DNA from: Cyclobacterium marinum DSM 745
GTDB taxonomy: Bacteria; Bacteroidota; Bacteroidia; Cytophagales; Cyclobacteriaceae
Assembly: GCF_000222485.1 (NCBI RefSeq)
Contig: NC_015914.1
Location: 4,260,001 to 4,324,000, forward strand
Direction: 5' to 3'
DNA: 64,000 bases
Within the stretch, counting starts at the first letter, position 1. Each line of letters begins with the position of its first letter. Below, piece after piece: positions 51,181 to 61,907 of this stretch. Both the position numbers and the translations under genes were made by a program. A model generated the notes under the pieces. The model was not told the DNA's origin. It saw only the letters and a list, made by a program, of their open reading frames with translations, and ran no database searches.

Positions 51181-53790
51181 ATGAAAAGAAGAAAAGCCAT
51201 CAAATCAATCGCCTTAGGAACAGTAGGTTCATCATTGGTCCTTACTGAAAATTGGGCCGCAACAAGGCCCCTACAACCCTTTAAAAAAGGAAGTCCGCTT
51301 AAAAGCAATTGGCAAAATTGGCCGGACATGGCTTGGGTAGGTCCTGAATACTGGGGAAATCGCCTGCAAGATTGGGAGTTGAGAGATGGAAAAGCGGTTT
51401 GCAACCTCAGCGCCAAGAACCGTACACTCCATAGCCTCACCCATCAGTTAAGCCCTAAAAACGACTCATTCAAGGCTGAAGTAAAGGTAAAATGGCTCAA
51501 TGAAGATAATATTGGGAACCCAGCCTCCTATGTAGGCATGCGAATTGGTGCCAAAGGAAAATTTGAGGATTATCGGTCTGCGGCAGTTTTCGGCAAAGGC
51601 CTTGATGCTGGCATCAATGGTGGGGGTAATTTATTTATTGGTAACCAAATGGGTTCTGAGAAATTGCCTTTGGATAAAGAAATTATCTTGGTGGTGAAAG
51701 GAGAGCGTGGGGATTTGCTTTTAGAAGCTTTTGCTTCTGAAAGCAAGCAACTCCTGGGGGTATTGAAAATTGAAAATTATAAGGGTGACCTAGGAGGAAA
51801 TATTGCGCTGGTATCTCACTTTCCGGAAGAAGCACTTTTCCAAGACTCAGTGGCTTTTTCAGATTGGGTTGTTACTGGCGAGAAGGTATTGGCTGCAGAA
51901 AATCAAACTTTTGGACCAGTGTGTTTTGCCCATTATACCTTGCACGATGGAGTATTAAAATTAGCTGCGCAACTGGCGCCTATTGAAAAAATAACGGGAA
52001 ATAAAATCAGCCTGCAACTAAAAAAGGGTGCGGCTTGGAACACTGTGCAAGAAGCAGCTATTGATAAATTGGGAAGAGTTGTCCACTTCCGACTTGAAGA
52101 CTGGGCAGAGGAACGTGCAGTTCCTTACCGAGTGAAAGTAGACTTACCCTTAAAAAGTGGGGTAGAAAGCCATTTTTATTCAGGGACTATCGCTGAAGAG
52201 CCGGTCAATCAGGATCAGGTAAAACTAGCGGTCTTTAGTTGCAATGCAGATTATGGATTCCCGGACAATGAAGTTAGCCTACATTCTCTTAAACATACCC
52301 CGGATATGGCGGTGTTTTTAGGGGATCAATTTTATGAAAGTACCGGTGGATTTGGTATTCAAACTTCACCATTGGAAAAATCAAGCCTGGATTATCTTCG
52401 AAAATGGTACATGTTTGGTTGGTCCTACAGGGAAATTTTTAGACATATACCTTCGGCTTTTATTCCGGATGACCATGATGTTTACCATGGCAATGTTTGG
52501 GGAGAAGCAGGAAAGGTGGCTCCAACCGATGAAGGATGGACCTATGTAGCCCAAGATCAGGGAGGTTATAAAATGCCGGCAGAGTGGGTAAATATGGTGC
52601 AATTGACACAAACAGGCCACCTTCCGGATGCATTTGATCCAACACCTGTAAAACAAGGTATAGGTACATACTATACCGATTGGGTTTATGGGGGAATTAG
52701 CTTTGCTATTCTTGAAGACAGAAAGTTCAAATCTGCACCAAAAAATGTATTGCCTGAGGAGGCTAAGGTTACCAATGGTTTTATCCAAAACAGGGAATTT
52801 GACATCAAAGAATACTATGATATTGAAGCAGACTTATTAGGCGAACGCCAGTTAAAATTTTTAAAGCATTGGTCTACAGATTGGAGCAAAGGTGCAGAAA
52901 TGAAGGCGGTTTTATCGCAAACCAACTTTTGTACCGTAGCGACCCTCCCGGAGGGTAGTATAATCGACAGTATTGTGCCAAAATTACCCATTCCTGAATT
53001 GGGAGAATATGTGCCTGGAGATGCGCCTACTTCTGACATGGATTCCAACGGTTGGCCACAGAAAGGGAGAGATGAAGCCATAAAAATTATTAGAAAGGCT
53101 TTTGCCTTGCATATTGCCGGAGACCAACATTTGGCCTCGGTTGTGCAATATGGGGTAGATGAATTCAAAGATTCCGGCTATGCTTTTGCCGGGCCTGCAT
53201 TGAATAATTTATTTCCTAGGCGCTGGTGGCCACCGGTACCTGAAAGTCATGAACCTTTACCAGGAAAGCCAAAGTATACAGGGAATTTTAATGATGGATT
53301 TGGAAATAAAATGACCGTGCATGCGGTGGCAAATCCACGAAAAACAGGCGTTGAACCTGCATTAATTCATGACCGTTCTACCGGCTATGGAATTGTCACT
53401 TTTGATAAGAAAGGTAAGCAAATGACCATGGAATGTTGGCCTAGATACGTAGATCCAAAATCCAACCCAAACGGGCAATATGAAGGTTGGCCGATAACGG
53501 TTTCTCAAAAGGAAAATTATGCAAGAAATGCCAAAGGAACGCTTCCTCCTTTGGATTTAAGCAATTGTAACAAACCGATTGTAGAAGTATTTGAAGCACA
53601 ATCAGGGGAATTGGTTTATTCACTTAGGGTCAATGATAAGGTTTTCCGGCCGAAAGTTTTCAGGGAGGGAAATTACTTCGTGAAAGTTACAGACGATAAG
53701 TTAGGAAAAAGCATGGTGTTTAATGCGTTGAATACCTTTTCTGATCAATTGGCAACCCTTAAAGTTGATTTTGATGCCGATATGGTATAA
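51181..53790 (+). CDS. PhoD-like metallophosphoesterase with N-terminal beta domain
   Basis: This 869-residue protein begins with MKRRKAIKSIALGTVGSSL, a Tat-like signal with paired arginines (weak form). The first about 220 residues form a lectin-like beta domain (NRTLHSLTHQLS, YVGMRIGAKGKFEDYRSAAV). The phosphoesterase core starts near residue 345: LAVFSCNADYGFP, DMAVFLGDQFYES (Asp of GDxx), FIPDDHDVYHGNVWG (the DDHD motif of PhoD), and HIAGDQHLASVVQYG (GDxH). It should act on phosphodiesters or phosphomonoesters in the periplasm. It leads a + strand block with the sulfatase. Confidence 0.85.
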   Translation: MKRRKAIKSIALGTVGSSLVLTENWAATRPLQPFKKGSPLKSNWQNWPDMAWVGPEYWGNRLQDWELRDGKAVCNLSAKNRTLHSLTHQLSPKNDSFKAEVKVKWLNEDNIGNPASYVGMRIGAKGKFEDYRSAAVFGKGLDAGINGGGNLFIGNQMGSEKLPLDKEIILVVKGERGDLLLEAFASESKQLLGVLKIENYKGDLGGNIALVSHFPEEALFQDSVAFSDWVVTGEKVLAAENQTFGPVCFAHYTLHDGVLKLAAQLAPIEKITGNKISLQLKKGAAWNTVQEAAIDKLGRVVHFRLEDWAEERAVPYRVKVDLPLKSGVESHFYSGTIAEEPVNQDQVKLAVFSCNADYGFPDNEVSLHSLKHTPDMAVFLGDQFYESTGGFGIQTSPLEKSSLDYLRKWYMFGWSYREIFRHIPSAFIPDDHDVYHGNVWGEAGKVAPTDEGWTYVAQDQGGYKMPAEWVNMVQLTQTGHLPDAFDPTPVKQGIGTYYTDWVYGGISFAILEDRKFKSAPKNVLPEEAKVTNGFIQNREFDIKEYYDIEADLLGERQLKFLKHWSTDWSKGAEMKAVLSQTNFCTVATLPEGSIIDSIVPKLPIPELGEYVPGDAPTSDMDSNGWPQKGRDEAIKIIRKAFALHIAGDQHLASVVQYGVDEFKDSGYAFAGPALNNLFPRRWWPPVPESHEPLPGKPKYTGNFNDGFGNKMTVHAVANPRKTGVEPALIHDRSTGYGIVTFDKKGKQMTMECWPRYVDPKSNPNGQYEGWPITVSQKENYARNAKGTLPPLDLSNCNKPIVEVFEAQSGELVYSLRVNDKVFRPKVFREGNYFVKVTDDKLGKSMVFNALNTFSDQLATLKVDFDADMV

Positions 53791-53857
53791 TACATCCCAA
53801 AAAATATGGCCATATTTGAAAGTATAATTAAAATTTGCTTAATCACATAAATTAAGA

Positions 53858-55393
53858 ATGAAAAACAGATTACTATTATTATTACCTTTTATTGTTTCCC
53901 TATTGCCAGCTTGCCAAAGTCAGGAAGAGGAAAATGTTCCTCCCAATATTATATACATCCTGGCAGATGATTTGGGATATGGAGATTTGGGGTGTTATGG
54001 ACAAGAAAAAATTGAAACGCCCAATATTGATGCTTTGGCAGCCTCAGGAATGATGTTTACCCAACATTATTCAGGGGCACCTGTTTGTGCACCCGCCCGT
54101 GCAGTATTGCTCACCGGGCAACATTCCGGTCATTCTCAGGTAAGGGGAAATGATGAGTGGGGTAGTAGAGGTGATGTTTGGAATTACCATGCCATGTTAG
54201 CAGACTCGACCCTCGAAGGCCAGAGACCAATAGCCACAGGTACTTATACCCTTGGGCGTATGCTTCAAGAAGCCGGTTATACCACGGCTGTCGTTGGAAA
54301 ATGGGGTTTAGGGGCTCCACATACAGAAGGAATTCCCACCAATCAAGGTTTTGATTATTTCTTTGGCTACAACTGTCAAAGGCAGGCCCATACCCTTTAT
54401 CCGGTCCATCTTTACGAAAATGAACACCGGGTATATTTGAACAACGATACAATCGCTCCAAATAAAAAATTGGCGGAAGGTGCTGATCCCTATAATTTGG
54501 AAAATTATGGAGATTATTTTCTTACTGACTATGCTCCTGAGCTGATGTTTGATAAGATTACCAACTTTGTGGACGAACAGAGTAGCGAAGAACCTTTCTT
54601 TTTATATTGGGCAACCCCAATACCTCATGTACCTCTTCAAGCCCCTACAAAATGGATAGACCATTATGTGGAAAAGTTTGGTGAAGAAGAACCTTATTTG
54701 GGAGAAAATTCTTATTATCCATCGCGCTACCCAAGGGCCACTTATGCAGCCATGGTTAGTTATATGGATGAGCAAGTAGGGGAACTTGTTGAACAATTAA
54801 AAAGTAAGGGACTATATGAAAATACATTGATTATTTTCACTTCTGACAATGGTCCTACCTTCAATGGGGGAACAGATTCTCCATGGTTTAATAGTGGGGG
54901 AGCGTTTCGAGAAGAAAAAGGTTTTGGCAAAGGCTTTCTTTATGAAGGTGGTATTCGGGTACCGATGATCGCCTCATGGCCAGGGAAAATCAAAGAAGGA
55001 TCGGTTAGTGACCATGCATCAGTTTTTTATGATGTCATGCCCACCTTGGCCGAAGTAGCAGGGAAACCTTTAGAAATAGCCACTGATGGAACCAGTTTTT
55101 TCCCAACATTACTGGGGCACGAACAGTCTCAACCTGAATTCCTTTATTGGGAATTTCCTTCCTATGGCGGCCAGATAGCCGTCAGAATGGGAGACTGGAA
55201 AGCCTTAAAATTGGATGTTCAAAAAGGAGGTTCTTCTTGGTTATTGTTTGATTTAAAAAGTGATCCTTTGGAAATGCATGATGTAGCTAAAGAAAATCCG
55301 GATATAGTAAACAAAGTTGAGGAAATTGTAGCCAGAGAACACACAACATCCCCTAATGAGCGTTGGAGATTTGAGGAATTGGATGGAGTTTAA
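53858..55393 (+). CDS. Sulfatase of the S1 type, lipoprotein
   Basis: This 511-residue protein has a lipoprotein signal (lipobox LPAC, Cys19). It has the metal-site Asp pair (ILADDLGYGDLG) and the formylglycine motif CAPAR (Cys77, from CxPxR), followed by AVLLTGQHSGHSQVRGND. Further sulfatase motifs are VVGKWGLG and LIIFTSDNGPTFNGGTD. The Cys must be oxidised to formylglycine by another enzyme not in this window. It resembles arylsulfatase A-like enzymes that remove sulfate from polysaccharides. It lies 67 bp after the PhoD-like gene. Confidence 0.92.
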   Translation: MKNRLLLLLPFIVSLLPACQSQEEENVPPNIIYILADDLGYGDLGCYGQEKIETPNIDALAASGMMFTQHYSGAPVCAPARAVLLTGQHSGHSQVRGNDEWGSRGDVWNYHAMLADSTLEGQRPIATGTYTLGRMLQEAGYTTAVVGKWGLGAPHTEGIPTNQGFDYFFGYNCQRQAHTLYPVHLYENEHRVYLNNDTIAPNKKLAEGADPYNLENYGDYFLTDYAPELMFDKITNFVDEQSSEEPFFLYWATPIPHVPLQAPTKWIDHYVEKFGEEEPYLGENSYYPSRYPRATYAAMVSYMDEQVGELVEQLKSKGLYENTLIIFTSDNGPTFNGGTDSPWFNSGGAFREEKGFGKGFLYEGGIRVPMIASWPGKIKEGSVSDHASVFYDVMPTLAEVAGKPLEIATDGTSFFPTLLGHEQSQPEFLYWEFPSYGGQIAVRMGDWKALKLDVQKGGSSWLLFDLKSDPLEMHDVAKENPDIVNKVEEIVAREHTTSPNERWRFEELDGV

Positions 55394-55441
55394 CCGCCAT
55401 TAATCTTCTAATGCTCTTTTGAGTTGATCACAAGATAAAGT

Positions 55442-55491
55442 CATTATCCGCCTTATGCTAACAAAGTTAATTAGGGCGGATAATGTTTTTT
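55442..55491 (+). terminator. Rho-independent terminator after the sulfatase
   Basis: CATTATCCGCC pairs with GGCGGATAATG (11 perfect pairs, extended by TTA/TAG-type weak pairs), followed by TTTTTT. It ends the PhoD-sulfatase transcript 49 bp after the stop codon. Confidence 0.8.
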
Positions 55492-55600
55492 AGTGGGTAG
55501 GCAGTGGTTATACTAAATAAAAATCCTCATAAATAGAATAGTTTTAAAATACAACTACGGAAGAAATGTTGGCAATCTGCTTGATATCCATTAAATTAGA

Positions 55601-57946
55601 ATGGTAATTAAAGTAAACCCGGTAGGATTGAAGAATAAAGCAGTTTTTACGTCAATATTAACGATGCTATTTATTGCCGCAGTGGCTTTAAACAGCTGTT
55701 CAAACGAGAATAACTATAAGCAAGCTTCAATTCCTGATCAGGTCAGTTATAATTTCCATATTAGACCAATATTATCTGACAATTGCTTTGCCTGCCATGG
55801 GCCTGATGCCAACAAAAGAGAAGCGGGTTTAAGGTTGGATACAGAGGTAGGGGCTTACGCAGCTCTCAATGATAACCCTAATGGACATGCCATTGTCCCC
55901 GGTAAATCCAATCAATCTGAAGTGATTGCAAGAATTTTTTCTGAGGATGTTACTGAAACAATGCCTCCCCTTGAATCCAATTTAAGCCTTTCCGATCAAG
56001 AAAAACAATTGATTAAGAAGTGGATTGATCAAGGTGCAATTTATGAAAAACATTGGGCTTTTGAGCCACCTGTAAAGAAAGACATCCCCCTATCATCTCT
56101 ATCGGACTGGAATCAAAATCCAATTGATGGTTTTGTATTGGCGAAAATGAAAGAAAATGGGCTTACACCCAATCCAAAAGCAAAAAAGAATTTCTTGTTA
56201 AAAAGGTTAAGTCTGGACCTTACCGGATTGCCACCCACTTCTGAAGAAGTGCGGAGCTTCAATTCAGGCGAAAAATCCTGGGAGCAAATGATTGACCTGT
56301 ACCTTAGCAAACCTGCTTATGGAGAAAAATTGGCTTTGTTGTGGTTAGATATATCCAGATATGCAGATTCATTTGGTTACCAGAATGACAATATCAGGAC
56401 CCAATGGCCGTACAGGGATTGGGTTATTCATGCTTTTAATAAAAATTTCCCCTACGATAAGTTTTTAAAATGGCAATTGGCAGGAGACCTATTTCCCGAG
56501 CCCAACAGGGAACAACTTTTAGCTACGGCCTTTAATAGGAACCATAAAATCACTGAAGAGGAAGGAGTAATTCATGAAGAGTACAGGGTGGAATATGTTT
56601 TGGACAAAACCAATACCTTTAGCAAGGTGATTTTGGGCATGACCATGGAATGTGCCCAATGTCATGACCACAAGTATGATCCAATTTCTCAGAAGGATTA
56701 CTATAATCTTTATGCTTTTTTTAACAATACACCCGAAAAGGGTTTTGAAGGAGGGGCAGGTTCTCCGGTACGTGCCAAATCACCACTGATGTGGGTGGAT
56801 ACTGAGGATACGGAAGGTATCCTGAATTTTATCAATCATCCGGATTCCAATAAGATAGCTGTTTCCATTATGCAGGACTTAAAGGATTCTATTCGACCCA
56901 CTTTTATTCTGGACAGGGGCATATATGATGCGCCAACAGGCGAACCCCTCAACCCTAAAACACCGGATATCATCAAGCCATTTTCAAAAGATTTGCCCAA
57001 AAATAGGCTAGGCTTGGTAGAATGGGCTTTTGCCGAGGATCATCCTTTGACATCAAGGGTCTTTGTCAACCTTATTTGGCAGGAAATTTTTGGTGTGGGG
57101 CTCGTGCCCTCTTCCGGAGATTTTGGCATGCAGGGCAAACTCCCGACCCATCCAGAATTATTGGATTGGCTGGCAGTGGAATTTCGTGAAAGTGGTTGGG
57201 ACATCAAACAGCTTATTAAGCTTATTGTTAGCTCTACCACCTATCAACAATCCTCTGCCATAAGCAAGGAAACCTTAGCCATTGATCCGGATAATACCTA
57301 CTTGTCGCGTTTCCCACGCTTGCGCTTGCACGCGGAGTTAATCCGAGACATGGTTTTGGCAAGCAGTGGCTTGTTGGTAGACGAGTTGGGTGGGCCTAGT
57401 GTTAAACCTTATCAACCGGAAGGGCTTTGGGAGGCCTCCAGTTCCGGAAGAGGAGAGTTGAATATTTATCGGCAAGACAAGGGGGACAAATTGTATAGAA
57501 GAGGTATATATACCTTTATTAAACTCACTTTGCCTCCTCCTTCACTACTTATTTTTGATGGCAGCAATCGTGACATTTGCCAAGTCAATAGAAACCGTAC
57601 GAATACCCCTTTGCAGGCTTTAGCCCTCCTCAATGATCCTTTGGTTTTGGAAGCCTCAAGGGTTCTGGCAGAAAAATTAGTCCATGAATTAAAAGATGAA
57701 GAGGCGGCAATTGCAGAGGCATTTGTAAGAATCCTGGGTCGCTTGCCTAAAAACGAGGAAAATCAATTGCTTTTGGGTTTTTATGCAGAGGAGGTGTTAC
57801 GCTTTGAGAATAGTCCTGAAATTGCCTCCGGTTCTTTGGATATAGGCGAATCGCCGGCTTCAAAAAAAGAAGCGGTGAGGACTGCTGCGCTGATGCAAGT
57901 CATCGTAGCCCTTTATAATTTGGAAGAAGCCATCACCAAAACCTAA
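55601..57946 (+). CDS. PSCyt1/DUF1549/DUF1553 cytochrome-type lipoprotein
   Basis: This 781-residue protein has a signal sequence with lipobox LNSC (Cys33). The N-terminal PSCyt1 domain has the haem motif CFACHG (Cys62, Cys65, His66), then PSCyt2/DUF1549 (LKRLSLDLTGLPPTSEEV, EKLALLWLDISRYADSFGY), MECAQCHDHKYDP with a second CxxCH, and DUF1553 (RVFVNLIWQEIFGVGLV, SGDFGMQGKLPTHPELLDWL). Proteins of this group are common in Planctomycetota and marine Bacteroidota near sulfatases; the function is unknown. The usual DUF1501 partner gene is not seen downstream. Confidence 0.88.
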   Translation: MVIKVNPVGLKNKAVFTSILTMLFIAAVALNSCSNENNYKQASIPDQVSYNFHIRPILSDNCFACHGPDANKREAGLRLDTEVGAYAALNDNPNGHAIVPGKSNQSEVIARIFSEDVTETMPPLESNLSLSDQEKQLIKKWIDQGAIYEKHWAFEPPVKKDIPLSSLSDWNQNPIDGFVLAKMKENGLTPNPKAKKNFLLKRLSLDLTGLPPTSEEVRSFNSGEKSWEQMIDLYLSKPAYGEKLALLWLDISRYADSFGYQNDNIRTQWPYRDWVIHAFNKNFPYDKFLKWQLAGDLFPEPNREQLLATAFNRNHKITEEEGVIHEEYRVEYVLDKTNTFSKVILGMTMECAQCHDHKYDPISQKDYYNLYAFFNNTPEKGFEGGAGSPVRAKSPLMWVDTEDTEGILNFINHPDSNKIAVSIMQDLKDSIRPTFILDRGIYDAPTGEPLNPKTPDIIKPFSKDLPKNRLGLVEWAFAEDHPLTSRVFVNLIWQEIFGVGLVPSSGDFGMQGKLPTHPELLDWLAVEFRESGWDIKQLIKLIVSSTTYQQSSAISKETLAIDPDNTYLSRFPRLRLHAELIRDMVLASSGLLVDELGGPSVKPYQPEGLWEASSSGRGELNIYRQDKGDKLYRRGIYTFIKLTLPPPSLLIFDGSNRDICQVNRNRTNTPLQALALLNDPLVLEASRVLAEKLVHELKDEEAAIAEAFVRILGRLPKNEENQLLLGFYAEEVLRFENSPEIASGSLDIGESPASKKEAVRTAALMQVIVALYNLEEAITKT

Positions 57947-58726
57947 TCATAATTTTTTTGCTTTTTATCTCCTAACACATTGCTTAAAGCATTCTTTCAA
58001 TCCTATCATAGAACTTTTATTACTCCATAAAGTACTCCAATAGTCACTTTGGGATCCTTATTTTTAGCCTTTTCTAAGAGGAGATAGATGTAATCATGGC
58101 AGCCCTAGATATTAACCTTCCAATAGCTTGAACCCGAAATATGCAATTGATAATCTATTACGTGCTGAAATCGCCTCAAAATCAGCCTCTTCTTTACTGT
58201 TTTCAATTTCACCATAGCGGTGCTATGCTAAAATCTCCAAACAGCCTGATTTTCCTTCGATTGCAACACTTCCTGTAAACACGGGACAGGCTTCACCCCT
58301 GACAGTCAGGGCGGAGAAATCCTATTACATAATCCGGGTTGAATTTGATTTGAAATCAACAATGGTCACTAGATCTAGATATTGATGCCGAGTTTTCCTG
58401 CTTTATAAAATTGAGATTTGAGTGTAATATTTCCCAGTAAATTCAACTGCAATAGAATTACAAAATTTACATTTATTGGATAATAATACCACATATCTAA
58501 TAAAATATGGTTTAGATACATAAAAATCTTTTATTACAACAAATTAATTTTTATGTTGTACAAAATTTTCAAATTAATATTTTAATAAATAATTCTGTGA
58601 CAATCATAATCTTATAAAAATTGCCCGATAGGATTATTAAGGCCCTACCTCTGGGAAATTTGACTGAGATAGTACCTTGATAATCGAAATTTACCAAAAT
58701 CAATTACTTAATAAACCCAAATAATT
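57947..58726. other. Intergenic region before the second susC, no gene
   Basis: About 780 bp without a plausible gene. It includes ACGGGACAGGCTTCACCCC, CAGTCAGGGCGG and CCATAGCGGTGCTATGC pieces, which look like short dispersed repeat remnants. The last 250 bp are very AT-rich and probably hold the promoter and leader of the susC-like gene. An attenuator is possible but I see no strong hairpin. Confidence 0.45.
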
Positions 58727-61700
58727 ATGAATAAACCTATACGCTACCTTTGTGGTAAGGTGTCTAAAACCTTGTGTTTTGGAAGTTTATTGCAATGTTT
58801 ATTATTACCAACCCTTCATGCTAAAGAAGGAAAAAGCATTGCAGAAACAAGCCCATACAAAGCCTCCTTTTCCTACCTGAACCCAGCAATAGAAGATTTT
58901 AAAAATGTTTCAGGAACAGTTACTGACAATGAAGGTGAACCTGTTCCCGGAGCAACGGTGGTTATTGAAGGGTCCACTACCGGTACTGTTACTGATATTG
59001 ATGGGCAGTTTAGCCTGGATGTACCTGAAGGTGCAGTCCTATTAATTTCTTTTATTGGATACGAAACACAAAGAATCAATCCCGGCAATCAAACCAACCT
59101 TAGTATTACTTTGGTAGAAGATGCTACTTCCTTGGATGAAGTGGTTGTGGTGGGATATGGGGTTCAAGAGAAAGTAAATCTTACAGGAGCCATTTCCACC
59201 GTTGATTTTGACGATGAATTAACCAATCGCCCATTGACCAATGCCTCCCAAGCCTTAGGAGGAACTGCATCAGGTGTCTGGGTAAGCCAAAACTCAGGTA
59301 AACCAGGAAGTGATGGGGCCCAAATTAGGGTCAGAGGATGGGGGACACTCAATAATTCCAACCCTCTGATAATAATTGATGGTGTTGAAGGGTCTTTCAA
59401 TCAACTGAATCCCAATGATATTGAAAATATTTCTGTGTTAAAAGATGCTGCAAGTGCTGCCATTTATGGTTCAAAAGCTGCCAATGGAGTAGTTTTGGTT
59501 ACCACCCGAATGGGTAAAAAGAATGAGGCCATGCAGATTAATATCAACTCTTATTTTGGTGTACAATCCTTAGGTAGAAGGTATGATGTGATCAATAACA
59601 GTGCAGAACACATGGAATTAACCAATACAGCTTTAATGAATGAGGGATCGACTCCACTTTTTTCAGATGAACTGATTGCTGCATTTAGAAATGGAACCGA
59701 CCCTTACAAATATCCCAATACAAATTGGTTTAAGGAGATATTTAATTCAGCCAGTATCCAGGAGCACAATGTTTCGATCCGTGGAGGTTCAGAGCAATCT
59801 TCCTCCTTCCTTTCTTTCAATTACCTCAATCAGGATGGGATGGTGCCCAATACAAATTCTGAGCGCTATGGGCTGAGGGCCAATATTACTTCCAATGTTA
59901 AAGATTGGTTGACTGTAAGTGGTCGCTTCAATTATATTCACAAAGATTCCAATGAACCCTATGCTGACGTTACCTATGGTTCCCTAGGAAGGGTATTCGA
60001 AATGCTTGGTGGTTCTGCTCCCTATATTGCTCCCTATACCCGAGATGGAAGATTTGGCTCCGTTCAGGCCATTAGTGAAGATGGTAATTTGCTTTTTGAC
60101 AATAGAAATGCTTTGATTGATGCTGCCAATGGTTTAACCAATACAGAGCAGAACATTTTGACGCTAAACCTAAGTGCAGATGTCAAATTAACCGATTATC
60201 TTTCTTTTAAAACCACAGTTTCTTCCAATGGTAACTGGAATTTGGTTGATCGATACAATACCAGCGTTTTTGGTTATACGGATACAGGAATTGAAACAAC
60301 CACGAGGAACTATAACCGCGAAGGTTTAGAAATCAATCGATCACAAGTTTCAAGTCTTCAAAATAATTTATTCTCCACCTTTAACTTCAAAAAAGATTAC
60401 AATGAAATCCATAGTGTCTCGGCGATAGGGGGCATACAAGTGGAGACTTTCAAGGTAAAGAATATGTTTTCTAGGCGTTCAGAACCGCCAAAAGAAGGAT
60501 TAACCCAAGTGGATGCAGGTACTTCCGGGATTCAAGGGGAAGGGAATATGAATGGCTTCCGTATTTTCTCGTATTTCGGAAGGGCGAATTATACCCTGAT
60601 GAGCAAGTATTTATTTGAAGCGAACGTGAGGGCGGATGCATCCTCCAGATTTAGTAAAGCCAACCGATGGGGAGTTTTTCCCGGCTTTTCTGCAGGCTGG
60701 AGATTGTCTGAGGAAAATTTCATTAAAGATGTTTCTGCAATATCTAACCTTAAATTGAGGGCTTCATGGGGGCAATTAGGAAATCAGAATATTTCAGGAT
60801 ATTGGCCTTACCTGACAGTAATTGGCCAAAATAACAATCTAAGTTATAGTTACAATGGGAGTTTTTCTCCGGGGGCTGCTGTAACGGCATTAGTAGATGA
60901 GAACATAACTTGGGAAACCTCTTCTTCTTTAGATATTGGATTAGAAGTAGGTGTTCTGGATGATAGGATTACTTTGGAAGCGGATTACTTTAGGAAAACG
61001 ACCAAAGACATTCTAGTGCAGCTTCCTATCCCGTCGGTGATGGGAGGGATTTCTTCACCTTTTGAGAATGTAGGTCAAATGGAAAACAATGGCATTGAGT
61101 TTATCCTCAATTACAATAACTTAAAATTTGATAGGGACCAATTGGGATTCAATATGGGGCTTAACTTGACTTATATCCAAAATGAAGTGACCAAATTCAG
61201 GGGAGGAGACTCACCTGATCAATTGTACCTACTTAGAGAAGGCTATTCTTTTAGAACCCTATATGGATACAATGCTATTGGTATTTATCAGTCAGATGAT
61301 GAAGCTTTGGAACATATGCATGCCAATCCATTTACCCCCAAAGCCGGGAATTTAAAATATGAGGACCTAAACAACGATGGGAGATTGAATTATGAAGATA
61401 AGATGGCGCTGGGAAATACTTTACCTAAGTATACTTTCGGCATCTCTCCAAGCTTTAAATACAAAGGATTTGATTTGAACTTATTGTTTCAAGGGATTTT
61501 AGGAGTTAACATGTACACCCAAAATAATTTCACCGACCTAGATTGGGAAAACAGAATGATTTCTACTCGTTGGAGAGATGCTTGGTCTCCTGACAATCCG
61601 GATGCTGAAAATCCAAGTTTAAAATTTAATAATCCTTGGGATAGCAACCAATCATCTTATTGGGTGAATGAGGTTAATTTTATCAAATTGAAAAATGTTC

Positions 61701-61903
61701 AATTAGGCTATTCATTTCCAACCACTATGGCTGAAAAATTGGGGGTACAAAAAATTTACCTCTATGTAAATGGACAAAATGTTTTTTCTATCGCCAGCGA
61801 TGGGTATGAAGGGTATGATCCCGAAAGAAATACTTTTGATGCGGGATATCAGGTGTATCCGACCCCTCGAATTTTTTCAGCTGGTATCAATTTAAATTTC
61901 TAA
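58727..61903 (+). CDS. SusC-family TonB-dependent receptor (second)
   Basis: This 1058-residue protein has an N-terminal signal (about residues 1-32), no STN domain, a carboxypeptidase-D regulatory-like domain (about 60-140, VSGTVTDNEGEPVPGATVVI), a plug (DEVVVVGYGVQEKVNLTGAI, VRGWGTLNNSNPLIIIDG, ISVLKDAASAAIYGSKAANG) and an outer-membrane barrel ending NLNF. Without STN it is not of the anti-sigma-linked kind, so its control must differ from the receptor at 19318. It is followed 5 bp later by its SusD partner. Confidence 0.95.
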   Translation: MNKPIRYLCGKVSKTLCFGSLLQCLLLPTLHAKEGKSIAETSPYKASFSYLNPAIEDFKNVSGTVTDNEGEPVPGATVVIEGSTTGTVTDIDGQFSLDVPEGAVLLISFIGYETQRINPGNQTNLSITLVEDATSLDEVVVVGYGVQEKVNLTGAISTVDFDDELTNRPLTNASQALGGTASGVWVSQNSGKPGSDGAQIRVRGWGTLNNSNPLIIIDGVEGSFNQLNPNDIENISVLKDAASAAIYGSKAANGVVLVTTRMGKKNEAMQININSYFGVQSLGRRYDVINNSAEHMELTNTALMNEGSTPLFSDELIAAFRNGTDPYKYPNTNWFKEIFNSASIQEHNVSIRGGSEQSSSFLSFNYLNQDGMVPNTNSERYGLRANITSNVKDWLTVSGRFNYIHKDSNEPYADVTYGSLGRVFEMLGGSAPYIAPYTRDGRFGSVQAISEDGNLLFDNRNALIDAANGLTNTEQNILTLNLSADVKLTDYLSFKTTVSSNGNWNLVDRYNTSVFGYTDTGIETTTRNYNREGLEINRSQVSSLQNNLFSTFNFKKDYNEIHSVSAIGGIQVETFKVKNMFSRRSEPPKEGLTQVDAGTSGIQGEGNMNGFRIFSYFGRANYTLMSKYLFEANVRADASSRFSKANRWGVFPGFSAGWRLSEENFIKDVSAISNLKLRASWGQLGNQNISGYWPYLTVIGQNNNLSYSYNGSFSPGAAVTALVDENITWETSSSLDIGLEVGVLDDRITLEADYFRKTTKDILVQLPIPSVMGGISSPFENVGQMENNGIEFILNYNNLKFDRDQLGFNMGLNLTYIQNEVTKFRGGDSPDQLYLLREGYSFRTLYGYNAIGIYQSDDEALEHMHANPFTPKAGNLKYEDLNNDGRLNYEDKMALGNTLPKYTFGISPSFKYKGFDLNLLFQGILGVNMYTQNNFTDLDWENRMISTRWRDAWSPDNPDAENPSLKFNNPWDSNQSSYWVNEVNFIKLKNVQLGYSFPTTMAEKLGVQKIYLYVNGQNVFSIASDGYEGYDPERNTFDAGYQVYPTPRIFSAGINLNF

Positions 61904-61907
61904 AAAC